NCBI GenBank assembly: GCA_964528605.1
Contig: CAZGSV010000009.1
Location: 1 to 64,000 of the forward strand
Reading direction: 5' to 3'
Source of the DNA: CAZGSV01 sp964528605
GTDB lineage: Bacteria > Armatimonadota > Zipacnadia > CAZGSV01
DNA length: 64,000 nt
Both the position numbers and the translations under genes were made by a program. Shown here one piece after another: positions 51,696 through 60,245 of this stretch (within the stretch, counting starts at the first letter, position 1; the number at the start of each line of letters is the position of its first letter). The notes beneath the pieces were generated by a model that was given only the letters and a program-made list of their open reading frames with translations, did not search any database and had not been told where the DNA came from.

Positions 51696-51701
51696 GATAA
51701 T
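51696..51701 (+). promoter_or_regulatory. -10 box of tRNA-Pro
   Basis: GATAAT sits 11 bases before the tRNA, the same spacing as in the other tRNA promoters here; the -35 region is poor. Confidence 0.4.
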
Positions 51702-51712
51702 CGAGTGGTCGT

Positions 51713-51787
51713 CGGGGCGTGGCGCAGTTTGGCTAGCGCGCTTGAATGGGGTTCAAGAGGTCGGCGGTTCGAGTCCGCCCGCCCCGA
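51713..51787 (+). tRNA. tRNA-Pro(GGG)
   Basis: Acceptor CGGGGCG pairs with CGCCCCG, discriminator A. The anticodon stem CTTGA/TCAAG with loop ATGGGGT gives anticodon GGG. Unlike the other five tRNA genes here, no CCA is encoded (TAG follows). Confidence 0.94.
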
Positions 51788-51793
51788 TAGTAA

Positions 51794-51830
51794 GGCCCCT
51801 TCCGGCCGCCCGGAAGGGGCCCTTTCCTTA
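51794..51830 (+). terminator. Intrinsic terminator of tRNA-Pro
   Basis: A perfect 12-base stem GGCCCCTTCCGG/CCGGAAGGGGCC with a four-base loop, followed by CTTTCCTTA. Confidence 0.75.
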
Positions 51831-51945
51831 CCGTGACGCCGCTCGGCGGGGAACGGGGCGACCACAGCCGACGTTGCAGTAGTCGCTAGAGCCGAATGCC
51901 GGCCCGCCGACCACAACCGGCCGCCGGCTGGCCAACGCCACGCAT

Positions 51946-53073
51946 ATGCTCCCAAGCGCCACAGAGATAGTCACCACCAGCCCATTCTCGGGTCAGGAAT
52001 CCGTGCCTGAGGCCTACTCCCAGGCTTCGCCGGAAAAGCACATCAGGGCTATTGCGGAGGCCAAGGCCACGCTCGGCGATCGCCTGGTGATTCTCGGCCA
52101 CCATTACCAGCGCGACGAGGTCATCCAGTTCGCCGACTACACCGGCGACTCGCTCAAACTCTCCCGCCTGGCCGCCGAGAACCGCCGCGCCGAGTTCGTG
52201 GTGTTCTGCGGCGTGCACTTCATGGCCGAGGTCGCCGACATGCTCACCGCGCCCGACCAGAAAGTCATCCTGCCGCACGAGGGCGCGGGCTGTCCCTTGG
52301 CCGAGATGGCCACCATGCCCGAGGTGCGGCACTGCTACCATAACCTCAAGCGCCTGCTGCCCGAGCCCCCCCTACCGGTAACCTACATCAACTCCGACGC
52401 GGAACTGAAGGCTTTCTGCGGCCGCCACGGCGGCGCCATCTGCACCTCTGCCAACGCCGTGCAAGTCATCTCCTGGGGCCTCCAGCGCGCCGCGCGCGTG
52501 CTCTTCTTCCCCGACCAGCACTTGGGCCGCTACAGCGGCGCCAAACTGGGCCTGAGCGAAGCGCAGATGCCCGTTTGGGATTCCAAGACCGACCCGGGCC
52601 CGGACGCCGCGGAGCGTTTCTCGGCCGCACCCCTCATTCTCTGGCGCGGCTTCTGCCAAGTACACACCCGCTTCACACCCGAGCAAGTGGCCGCGGTGCG
52701 CGCGCGCTACCCCGCCATCAAAGTCATCGTTCATCCCGAGTGCCCGAGAGCGGTCGTGGAAGCCGCCGACCAGAGCGGCTCGACAGAGGGCATCCTGCGC
52801 GCCGTGTCCCAGTCGCCGCCGGGCAGCGCGTGGGCCGTCGGCACGGAGCAGAACCTGGTCGCGCGGCTCGCGGCGCAACATCCTGACAAGACCGTGGTGC
52901 CGCTGATGCAGGGCGGCTCCGTCTGCCCGACGATGGCGCTGATTGACCTGGCTCACCTGCATTGGGTGCTCGACAACCTGCTCGCCGGCCGCCTGGTCAA
53001 TCAAGTCCGCGTTCCTCCCGAACGCGCCGAGCAAGCCAGGGTAGCCCTCAACCGGATGCTCGAACTCGCCTAG
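51946..53073 (+). CDS. nadA: Quinolinate synthase NadA
   Basis: 375 residues. Condenses iminoaspartate with dihydroxyacetone phosphate to quinolinate, the first committed step of de novo NAD synthesis after aspartate oxidation. Seen: LGHHYQRDEVIQFADYTGDS, VFCGVHFMAE with the first cluster cysteine, the SANAV loop, VHPECP with the second, and MQGGSVCPTM with the third. All three [4Fe-4S] ligands are present. No nadB or nadC is next to it, so the pathway is split; salvage genes lie at the window's left end. ATG 51946 lacks a clear Shine-Dalgarno; the conserved part begins about 30 residues in. Confidence 0.95.
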   Translation: MLPSATEIVTTSPFSGQESVPEAYSQASPEKHIRAIAEAKATLGDRLVILGHHYQRDEVIQFADYTGDSLKLSRLAAENRRAEFVVFCGVHFMAEVADMLTAPDQKVILPHEGAGCPLAEMATMPEVRHCYHNLKRLLPEPPLPVTYINSDAELKAFCGRHGGAICTSANAVQVISWGLQRAARVLFFPDQHLGRYSGAKLGLSEAQMPVWDSKTDPGPDAAERFSAAPLILWRGFCQVHTRFTPEQVAAVRARYPAIKVIVHPECPRAVVEAADQSGSTEGILRAVSQSPPGSAWAVGTEQNLVARLAAQHPDKTVVPLMQGGSVCPTMALIDLAHLHWVLDNLLAGRLVNQVRVPPERAEQARVALNRMLELA

Positions 53074-53106
53074 GCCCGCCGGCCGCCAGCACTCGCCCGC
53101 GCCGTG

Positions 53107-53135
53107 TTGACTTGCACTTGGGCCGCAGCCACAAT
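53107..53135 (+). promoter_or_regulatory. Promoter of the cupin gene, probably leaderless
   Basis: TTGACT (53107-53112), 17 bases, CACAAT (53130-53135), then eight bases to ATG 53144. No Shine-Dalgarno is present. Confidence 0.5.
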
Positions 53136-53143
53136 GCCTGCCC

Positions 53144-53488
53144 ATGGACATCTTCGACGTGGACTGCATAAAAGGCAAGAAGATGCAGGAGCCCGGCCTG
53201 CGGCGCGTGCTCAAGGAGATTTTCGCCGGCAAGCACATGACCGCGCATCTGGGCATCATCTTCCCCGGCCAGGCCTCCTCGCGCCACGCCCACGACAAGT
53301 CGGAGGAGTTCGTCTACGTCGTGCAGGGAACCGGAGAGGTGACCGTGGGCCAGGAAACGGCTCCGCTCAAGCCTAACGTAATGGTCTGCGGCCCGCCGGC
53401 GATACCGCACCAGTACCGCAACACGGGGCAAGAGGACCTAGTCCTTTTCGTGGTTTACAGCCCGCCCACGCAACTGCCCTCGCGCTAG
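53144..53488 (+). CDS. Small cupin-domain protein
   Basis: 114 residues, one cupin barrel. Motif 1 is RHAHDKSEEFVYVVQGTGEV with the HxH and Glu metal ligands, motif 2 is GPPAIPHQYRNTG with the last His. Such single cupins are isomerases, dioxygenases or ligand-binding regulators; the function cannot be chosen from sequence. The gene probably has its own promoter with a leaderless start. Confidence 0.85.
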   Translation: MDIFDVDCIKGKKMQEPGLRRVLKEIFAGKHMTAHLGIIFPGQASSRHAHDKSEEFVYVVQGTGEVTVGQETAPLKPNVMVCGPPAIPHQYRNTGQEDLVLFVVYSPPTQLPSR

Positions 53489-53598
53489 CCGGCACCGGAA
53501 ACGATTCTGGGCAGGCAACCGTTGTGCTATATCAGAGATAGGCGCGGCCGTGCGGTCACGCGCGCTCGCTTGTGCCGAGCAGCCCGACGAACACGATC

Positions 53599-56376
53599 AT
53601 GCTGACAAAGAAACCACCGAGAGCCACTTTTCCCACGCCTCTTGCCGAGGAACTAGCGGCCATCGTCGGTCCCCAGGGCGTCATTCACGCCCCCGAAGAC
53701 CTGCTCACCTACGATTGCGACGGCTACACCATAACCAAGGGCACGCCCTCGCTCGTGGTGCTGCCGCGCACCAGGGAGCAGGTCGCCAGCGTAGTCCGCT
53801 TGCTGGCGGGCCGCAAACAGCCGTTCGTCGCCCGCGGAGCGGGCACCGGCCTCAGCGGCGGCTCCGTGCCCCTGGGCGACGCCGTCATCGTCTGCCTCAC
53901 GCGCATGAACCGCATCCTGGAGATTGACCCTCTCAACCGGCGCGCCGTTGTCGAGCCGGGCGTGCCCAACCTCCGCCTCTCGGACGAGACCGCGCCCTAC
54001 GGCTTCAACTACGCCCCCGACCCCTCCAGTCAGGCCGTCTGCACCATCGGCGGCAACGTCGCCGAGAACACCAGCGGACCCCATACGCTCAAGTACGGCG
54101 TTTCCTCCAACCACATTCTAGGCCTCGAGATGGTGCTGCCCAGCGGCCAGGTCATTACGCTCGGCGGCAAGCACGAGGACCCCGCCGGCTATGACCTCCG
54201 CGGGGTGGTCATCGGCTCCGAGGGCACCTTCGGCATCGTGACCGAGGCCATCGTGCGCCTCACCCCCCTGCCCGACTCCGCGCGCACTATGCTCGCCGCC
54301 TTTGATACGCTCGACCAGTCCTCCGAGACCGTCACCGCCATCATCGCCGCCGGCATCATCCCCGCCGCCCTCGAGATGATAGACAAGACGTTCATCCGCC
54401 CGGTCGAGGAGGCCTTCCACTTCGGTTTCCCGCTGGACGCCGAGGCCGTGCTCATCATCGAGTTGGATGACCCGGAGGCCGGGCTGGACGCGCTCGCGAC
54501 CCGAGTGGCCGAAATCTGCCAACAGCACGGCGTCCGCGATGTGCGTCTCGCGCGCAATCAGGAGGAGCGCGACCTCCTCTGGAAGAGCCGCAAGATGGCA
54601 GTCCCCGCCGCGGGCCGCTACTACCCCACCAGCGTTACACAGGACGGCGTGGTGCCCCGCAGCAGACTGCCTGAGGTCCTGCGCGAAATCCGCCGCATCG
54701 GCGAGCAGTACGGCATCGCCATCGGCAACGTCTTCCACGCCGGCGACGGCAACCTGCACCCCGTGGTGCTCTTCGACGACCGCGACCCCGACCAGCTGGC
54801 GCGCATGCGCCAGGCCTCCGAGGCCATCCTGCGCCATTGCGTCCTCCTCGGCGGTAGCATTACCGGCGAGCACGGCGTCGGCGTCGAGAAGATGCGCCAC
54901 ATGCGGCTCCAGTTCTCCGAGGCCGAACTGGACCTGATGCGCCGCATCCGCTCCGTCTTCGACCCCGAAGGACTCGCCAATCCGGGCAAGGTGGTGCCCG
55001 AGCCTCAACCGCCCGGCGACAAGCCTCAGGAGGCTTCCGCGCCTACCCCGGCGGGCAACGCCGAGGACCGACTGCGGCAGGAGTTGGGAGAGGACGCCGT
55101 CGCCCAGGGCGACCCGTCCCTCGCGCTTGATGGCGTTGCGCCACGGTGGCGCGTGTCCCCGAAGACCGAAGAGCAAGTCTGCGCCGTGCTCAGGGCCGCC
55201 GCCGAACATGGGCTCGGCGTGGTTCCCATCGCCGGCGGCACCGATCTCCACGTCGGCTACGCTCCGCGCCGCTACGACATCGCGCTCTGCCTTGACCGAA
55301 TGCCCGCCACCGTTGACGTCCAGGCCGCGGACATGAGCGTGCGCGTTGGCGCCGGCGTCACGCTGCACCAACTTCAGCAGGCTCTGGCGGCCCACGGCCA
55401 GTTCCTCCCCCTGCTCGTTCCCCATGCGGAAAGAGCAACCGTCGGCGGGATAGTCGCCTCCGGTCGAAGTGGCCCGCTGCGCTTCGGCTATCGCGGCGTG
55501 CGTGACCTGCTGCTAGGCATCAAAGTGGCGCTGCCCAACGGCGAAATGGCGCGCAACGGCGGCGCGATTGTGAAGAACGTTGCCGGCTACGACTTCGGCA
55601 AACTGTACCTCGGCAGCCGCGGCAGCCTGGGAGTCGTCCTCGAGGCCACCTTCCGCACCTACCCGCTCCCCGAGCACTCCTCCACGCTCGTGGCCGCGTT
55701 CCCCCAGGAGGCGCAGGCCCAGCGAGCCTTCGAGGCGCTCATGACCTCCCGCCTGCCGCTGTCCATGCTCGACTTGCTGGACCCGCACGCGCTGGCGGCG
55801 ACGCCCGCACTGCCGTCCATCTCCAATGCTTGGGCGCTGGTAATCGGAGCCGAAGGCGCGCAGGTCGTCGCCGCATGGGTGGTCATGCGCGCCCGGGAAA
55901 TCTGCGTCCGGAGCGGCGCCGCCACGGTCGCCCGTTTGGTGGGGCAGACCAGCGCTCGGGCAAGAACATTGACCGCGGAGGTCTCCGATCACCCGGACGC
56001 CTTGCTCTCCACGCGCGCCTCGACGTCCGCCGCGGCCACCTTCGCCGTGATCGCCAAGGCGCGCGAGTTGGCGCGCGACCTGGGCCTCCGCTGCCTGGCC
56101 TGCGCGCACGCCGGCAACGGAATCGCCCACGTTCATTTCCTCCCGGGTGCCGCGCCACCTGCGCAGGACGCCTTGCTGGCCCTGTGCGAGGACTTCAGCA
56201 AGGGGGTGTCCTCACTCCAGGGCAGCGTGACCTGGGAGCGCGTTCCCAGCGGTCTGAAAGCGCGCCTCGACCTCTGGGCCCCGCTCGGCAACGACTTCGC
56301 GCTCATGCGGCGGCTCAAAGAAACGCTCGACCCGCGCGGCATCATGTCGCCGGGAAGGTACCTCGGGAGGCTCTAG
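53599..56376 (+). CDS. Glycolate oxidase GlcD-GlcE fusion (two FAD-binding PCMH domains)
   Basis: 925 residues. The first 460 residues are a complete GlcD-like FAD oxidase: FVARGAGTGLSGGSVPLGDA, IGGNVAENTSGPHTLKYG, and the substrate-site NVFHAGDGNLHPVV and ITGEHGVGVEKM. After a proline-rich linker (about 468-490) a second PCMH domain follows (GVVPIAGGTDLHVGY; RATVGGIVASGRSGPLRFGY; VKNVAGYDFGKLYLGSRGSLG), matching GlcE. In E. coli these are separate subunits that, with GlcF, oxidise glycolate or other 2-hydroxy acids. ATG 53599 is preferred; GTG 53572 is the alternative. glcF begins directly after the stop. Confidence 0.9.
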   Translation: MLTKKPPRATFPTPLAEELAAIVGPQGVIHAPEDLLTYDCDGYTITKGTPSLVVLPRTREQVASVVRLLAGRKQPFVARGAGTGLSGGSVPLGDAVIVCLTRMNRILEIDPLNRRAVVEPGVPNLRLSDETAPYGFNYAPDPSSQAVCTIGGNVAENTSGPHTLKYGVSSNHILGLEMVLPSGQVITLGGKHEDPAGYDLRGVVIGSEGTFGIVTEAIVRLTPLPDSARTMLAAFDTLDQSSETVTAIIAAGIIPAALEMIDKTFIRPVEEAFHFGFPLDAEAVLIIELDDPEAGLDALATRVAEICQQHGVRDVRLARNQEERDLLWKSRKMAVPAAGRYYPTSVTQDGVVPRSRLPEVLREIRRIGEQYGIAIGNVFHAGDGNLHPVVLFDDRDPDQLARMRQASEAILRHCVLLGGSITGEHGVGVEKMRHMRLQFSEAELDLMRRIRSVFDPEGLANPGKVVPEPQPPGDKPQEASAPTPAGNAEDRLRQELGEDAVAQGDPSLALDGVAPRWRVSPKTEEQVCAVLRAAAEHGLGVVPIAGGTDLHVGYAPRRYDIALCLDRMPATVDVQAADMSVRVGAGVTLHQLQQALAAHGQFLPLLVPHAERATVGGIVASGRSGPLRFGYRGVRDLLLGIKVALPNGEMARNGGAIVKNVAGYDFGKLYLGSRGSLGVVLEATFRTYPLPEHSSTLVAAFPQEAQAQRAFEALMTSRLPLSMLDLLDPHALAATPALPSISNAWALVIGAEGAQVVAAWVVMRAREICVRSGAATVARLVGQTSARARTLTAEVSDHPDALLSTRASTSAAATFAVIAKARELARDLGLRCLACAHAGNGIAHVHFLPGAAPPAQDALLALCEDFSKGVSSLQGSVTWERVPSGLKARLDLWAPLGNDFALMRRLKETLDPRGIMSPGRYLGRL

Positions 56377-57699
56377 GTGGCGGCGTCTTTGGAGACGGAA
56401 CGCGAGCGCACTGTGCAGCAGGCCATCGAGGAACTCTACCTCGATTGCGTCCACTGCGGCATGTGCCAAAGCGCGTGTCCGACCTATGACCTGCTCGGCA
56501 CCGAGATGGACTCGCCCCGCGGGCGCATCTATCTCATTCGCGCCCTCGCCGAGGGCCGCTTACCCCTCTCCCCGGCGATCCTCCAGCACCTCAACCTGTG
56601 CCTAGGATGCCGCGGTTGCGAGACCGACTGCCCCTCCTCGGTCTACTCGGCGCGTCTGCTCGAGGAAGCGCGCGCGGAGTTGCTCCACGTGCGTCGCAGC
56701 GACGCCGCCAACCTCTTCCTCCGCGGCGTGGTGCGCTGGATAATGCCCAACAGCCTGCTCTTCGCGCTCGCGGTGGCGCCGGCTCGCGTGCTGCGCAAAC
56801 TGCTCCCCGCCTGGGTGGGGGCGCGGGGCAAACCCTTGGACGGGAGCGTGCGCGGCTTCCGGCGCTTGCTCGCGATGCTGCCCGATGATTCGCCCGCCTC
56901 GCCAGAGCCCGCCACCATAACCCCCGCTGTCGGCGAGCGGCGCTCCCGCGTCGGCATCCTCACCGGATGCGTGCAGCCGGTGCTCTTCCCCGGGGTCAAC
57001 CTCTCCACCGCGCGCCTGCTTGCCCATCTGGGCCACGAAGTCCACGCCCCGCGCGCCCAGGTGTGCTGCGGAGCCATCTCCTCCCACGACGGCGACCTCG
57101 AAGGCGCCAGGCGGCTGGCAAGAAAGAACCTCCAGGTCTTCGAGGCGCTCGGCTTGGACACCATCGTCGTCAACGCGCCCGGCTGCGCCGCCATGATGAA
57201 GGACTACGGCTGGCTGCTGCGCAACGACCCCCAGTACGCGCAGCGCGCGGCGCGCTTCGCGGCTAAAGTGCGCGACCTAAGCGAGTTCGTCGCCGCCGGC
57301 CCGCTGCCCGAGCCCGTGGACAAGTTCCCCCACCTCGTCACCTACCATGAGCCCTGCCAACTCGCGCACGGTCAAAAGATACGCAAGCAGCCGCGCCAAC
57401 TCCTCAACGCCGTTCCCGGCCTGCGCCTCCTGGAAATGCGGCAATCCGACCGCTGCTGCGGCGGCGCCGGCTCCTACACCTTGCTCCAGCCGGAGACCTC
57501 GGACCTGCTGCTGCGGGCCAAGTTGCAGAACGCCGCAGAGACCCGCGCCGAAATGATCGTCACCTCCAATCCTCCCTGCCTGCTTCAGATCGGTATGGGC
57601 CTGCGCCGCACCCAGAGCGGCCAGAGGCTCGTCCACCTCGTCGAAGTGCTGGAAAAGGCCTTCGTAGGCCCCATATCACCGCCGGCCAAAGCCAAGTAG
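56377..57699 (+). CDS. glcF: Glycolate oxidase iron-sulfur subunit GlcF
   Basis: 440 residues. Two [4Fe-4S] ferredoxin motifs, CVHCGMCQSACP and CLGCRGCETDCP, are followed by two CCG domains (CCGAISSHDGD, YHEPCQLAHG and DRCCGGAGSY). It carries electrons from the FAD domains of the preceding fusion protein to the membrane quinone pool. GTG 56377 follows the TAG of the upstream gene without a gap and has GGAGG inside that gene's end, so translation is coupled. Confidence 0.94.
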   Translation: MAASLETERERTVQQAIEELYLDCVHCGMCQSACPTYDLLGTEMDSPRGRIYLIRALAEGRLPLSPAILQHLNLCLGCRGCETDCPSSVYSARLLEEARAELLHVRRSDAANLFLRGVVRWIMPNSLLFALAVAPARVLRKLLPAWVGARGKPLDGSVRGFRRLLAMLPDDSPASPEPATITPAVGERRSRVGILTGCVQPVLFPGVNLSTARLLAHLGHEVHAPRAQVCCGAISSHDGDLEGARRLARKNLQVFEALGLDTIVVNAPGCAAMMKDYGWLLRNDPQYAQRAARFAAKVRDLSEFVAAGPLPEPVDKFPHLVTYHEPCQLAHGQKIRKQPRQLLNAVPGLRLLEMRQSDRCCGGAGSYTLLQPETSDLLLRAKLQNAAETRAEMIVTSNPPCLLQIGMGLRRTQSGQRLVHLVEVLEKAFVGPISPPAKAK

Positions 57700-57872
57700 C
57701 ACCCCCTCTGGCCCCGTACTCAACCCAAAACCCCTTCGCGGCGTTGTATATGGAAAGGTACCTACGGGCCGGGCTACCGCGTCCGGAGGCGGAGACTCCG
57801 GGTTGGCAAGGGTGATAAGGGAACTCCAAGAAATGGCTGGTTGGGGCAGGTGCCGAGGATCAGGGACGGGAA

Positions 57873-60245
57873 ATGGCGTCGGACGAGTATGGTAACAGCG
57901 GGGCCATGAGCGAACAGCCTAAGGAACTCGCGCTCACCGCCGAGTTGCGCGACGCGGCCACCAGCGCCGTTGACGCCTTGGCTCGAGCGGCGCAGCAGGC
58001 CCTGCTCTACCCCGCTGGCCATCCCGTGTCGGAGGCTGCCTTCGAGCGCGCCGAGACGGCGCTCGAGCACCTGCTCTCCATGCGCGACCCGGTAATGGTC
58101 ACCGCCAGCCCTGACGGCCTGCAACTCGACGAACTCGGCATGGTTGATACCCCCGCCGCCGCCGGCCTGGCGCGGGAGATGCGCAAGCGCGGGATAGCGC
58201 TCGGCCGGTTGCGGTCGGGCGTAACCGCAGCGGAATTGCGCGCCTTCATCGGCCTGCTCGGCGCCGAAATGAGCCAGTTGGAGGCGGCCGGCGGTCCCTC
58301 CCGCATGCTCGCCGACCGCCAGGTGCAGCACATCGAGGTCGGCGAACTCGATTTCTCCCGCTGGGTGCGGGCCTCCGCCGCTCCAGCCAGCGCTGCCGCC
58401 TCCGAGACCATGACTACTGCCAGGCTGGATCAGGCGCTCCGCGCCTTCCTCTTCGGCGGCGCCGAAGTGCTCTCCGACGAGGCTTACGAGAGGCTCCTGG
58501 AAGTACTTGAGCGCCCGGAGGATGCAGCCGCGTTCCTGGCGGAGGCGCCGCGCGCGGGCGGTACCACGCACACGGAGTTGGGGAGGAGAGGAAGGCCGGG
58601 CGTCAGCCGCGGAACCGACGAAGCGGACGAGGCCATGCTCTCGCGGGCCGACGTGCTGCCGGAAACGGAAGACCGGCCGGCGGCAGCCGTCGCCGGCGCT
58701 CTCCAACAGGCCTACCGCGCCATGCGCACTCATTCGCTGGACAATCCGCCCGAGGCCCTCGGCAGGCTCGCGGGCGTGGTTAGGGTCTTGCCGGCCCACA
58801 CGCGCTCGCGCGTGTACCGGGCGCCCTTGGTGCTGGAGGAAAATGAGCAGGACGTGCTCACGGAGATCGGGAAACTGCTCAGCGGGGGCGAGTGCGCCGA
58901 GATCATCGTGCCCGGCGCTCAGGCGCTGCTGGCCGAGACCTCCGCGCAACTCGAGCGCCTGCTCAACCGGCTGGCCGCCGGTGGCAGGGACGCCGACCAA
59001 CTCCTCGGCCTAGTTCAAGAACGGCTCCGCGCCTTCGGCATTCCCAGCGAACTGTACAACAACACCATCAACCTGCTGCTCCGCCGCACCGAGCAACCCT
59101 CCCTCATGCAGGCGATAGAGGAAGGCGCCGTCCCCATCCCCGAGTCCCCCCTCACCCCCGCCCTGCTGCCAGGCCCCCCCGACCAGCAGCGCGAGACCAT
59201 CGAGAAAGCGCTCAGTTCCGAGGAGACCGCGGAGGCCAGAGCGCTGACGCTGGCCGAAGTCCTGCTCCACGAAGAGGATGCCACCGCCTACAACCGGCTC
59301 GCGTTGCTGGCCGAGCGTCTGGTGCCGGAACTGGCCGACGAGCGCATGTTCCGTGCCGCCGCTCGCATCGTCAGCGTTCTTGACGGTCAGACCGAGGAGG
59401 TCAGCGAGTCGCTCGCCTGGCAGCCTCTGCGGGCGGAGCAGGCTCTGGAAGCGATCCGCACCGAGAGCCTCGTCAAGAGAACGCAAGAAGCCTTCGACCG
59501 CGCCGGGGAGCGGGCCTCGGGCGAACTGGCCGAGTGGCTGGCCATGATGGGCCCCGGAGGAGCGGCCTTCCTGGCCAAGGCGGTGCTCGACCCTCGCTTC
59601 GCCCATCTGCGCGACGCCCTGCTCGCTAGCCTGGTCAAGTGGGGCGACCAGGCCAACCCGGGTATCGAGCAACTTCTCGCCGAATTCGGCCCTCGCCAAG
59701 GAGGGCAGTTGGTGCGCTTGTTGGGTGAAGCCGGTGACAAGCGCGCCTCCCGTCACGTGCGCCTCTGGCTAAGAGGTGACAACGTAGAGCGGGCGCTTCA
59801 GGGCCTCGCCGTGCTCGCCTCGGCTGCCGACCGCGAGGCCGTGCGCGTGCTGGTGGAAACCGCGCAGCGCGGTGACCGGGAATTGCGCATGGAAGCGGTT
59901 GACCTTCTGGGCGAGGCACGAGAGGAGAGCGCCGTGCCGGTGCTGGCGGACCTGGCGCTGGGACACAGTTGCCCTGCCAGTGACATTCCTCTCCGCACCC
60001 GGGCGATCCGCGCACTCGGCCTGCTGCCCACGCCTGGCGCCGAACGGACGCTGGAGCAAATACTGGAAAAGCGGCCGGCTCTATGGGCCGGGCGTCTGGA
60101 GGCTCTTCGCATCGAGGCAGCCCGCGCACTCGGCAAGGCCGCCACCGCGGCGGCCAAGCGCGCGTTGGACCGTTGGCGCCGGCAGGCGCGCGGCCCCCTG
60201 CGTGAGGCCTGCGAGCAAGCACTCAAGGAGGCGCTGGGGCAGTGA
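57873..60245 (+). CDS. HEAT-repeat protein with N-terminal module shared with the HD-GYP protein
   Basis: 790 residues, no membrane segment. Residues about 15-170 (ALLYPAGHPVSEAAFERAET; GVTAAELRAFIGLLGAEMSQ) match the start of the HD-GYP protein downstream in order and spacing. A long helical middle follows, then HEAT-like repeats in the last 200 residues (REAVRVLVETAQRGDRELRM; ESAVPVLADLALGHSCPASD). Such proteins are scaffolds. The stop overlaps the next start as GTGA, so the pair is translated together. ATG 57873 or 57906 can start it. Confidence 0.7.
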   Translation: MASDEYGNSGAMSEQPKELALTAELRDAATSAVDALARAAQQALLYPAGHPVSEAAFERAETALEHLLSMRDPVMVTASPDGLQLDELGMVDTPAAAGLAREMRKRGIALGRLRSGVTAAELRAFIGLLGAEMSQLEAAGGPSRMLADRQVQHIEVGELDFSRWVRASAAPASAAASETMTTARLDQALRAFLFGGAEVLSDEAYERLLEVLERPEDAAAFLAEAPRAGGTTHTELGRRGRPGVSRGTDEADEAMLSRADVLPETEDRPAAAVAGALQQAYRAMRTHSLDNPPEALGRLAGVVRVLPAHTRSRVYRAPLVLEENEQDVLTEIGKLLSGGECAEIIVPGAQALLAETSAQLERLLNRLAAGGRDADQLLGLVQERLRAFGIPSELYNNTINLLLRRTEQPSLMQAIEEGAVPIPESPLTPALLPGPPDQQRETIEKALSSEETAEARALTLAEVLLHEEDATAYNRLALLAERLVPELADERMFRAAARIVSVLDGQTEEVSESLAWQPLRAEQALEAIRTESLVKRTQEAFDRAGERASGELAEWLAMMGPGGAAFLAKAVLDPRFAHLRDALLASLVKWGDQANPGIEQLLAEFGPRQGGQLVRLLGEAGDKRASRHVRLWLRGDNVERALQGLAVLASAADREAVRVLVETAQRGDRELRMEAVDLLGEAREESAVPVLADLALGHSCPASDIPLRTRAIRALGLLPTPGAERTLEQILEKRPALWAGRLEALRIEAARALGKAATAAAKRALDRWRRQARGPLREACEQALKEALGQ

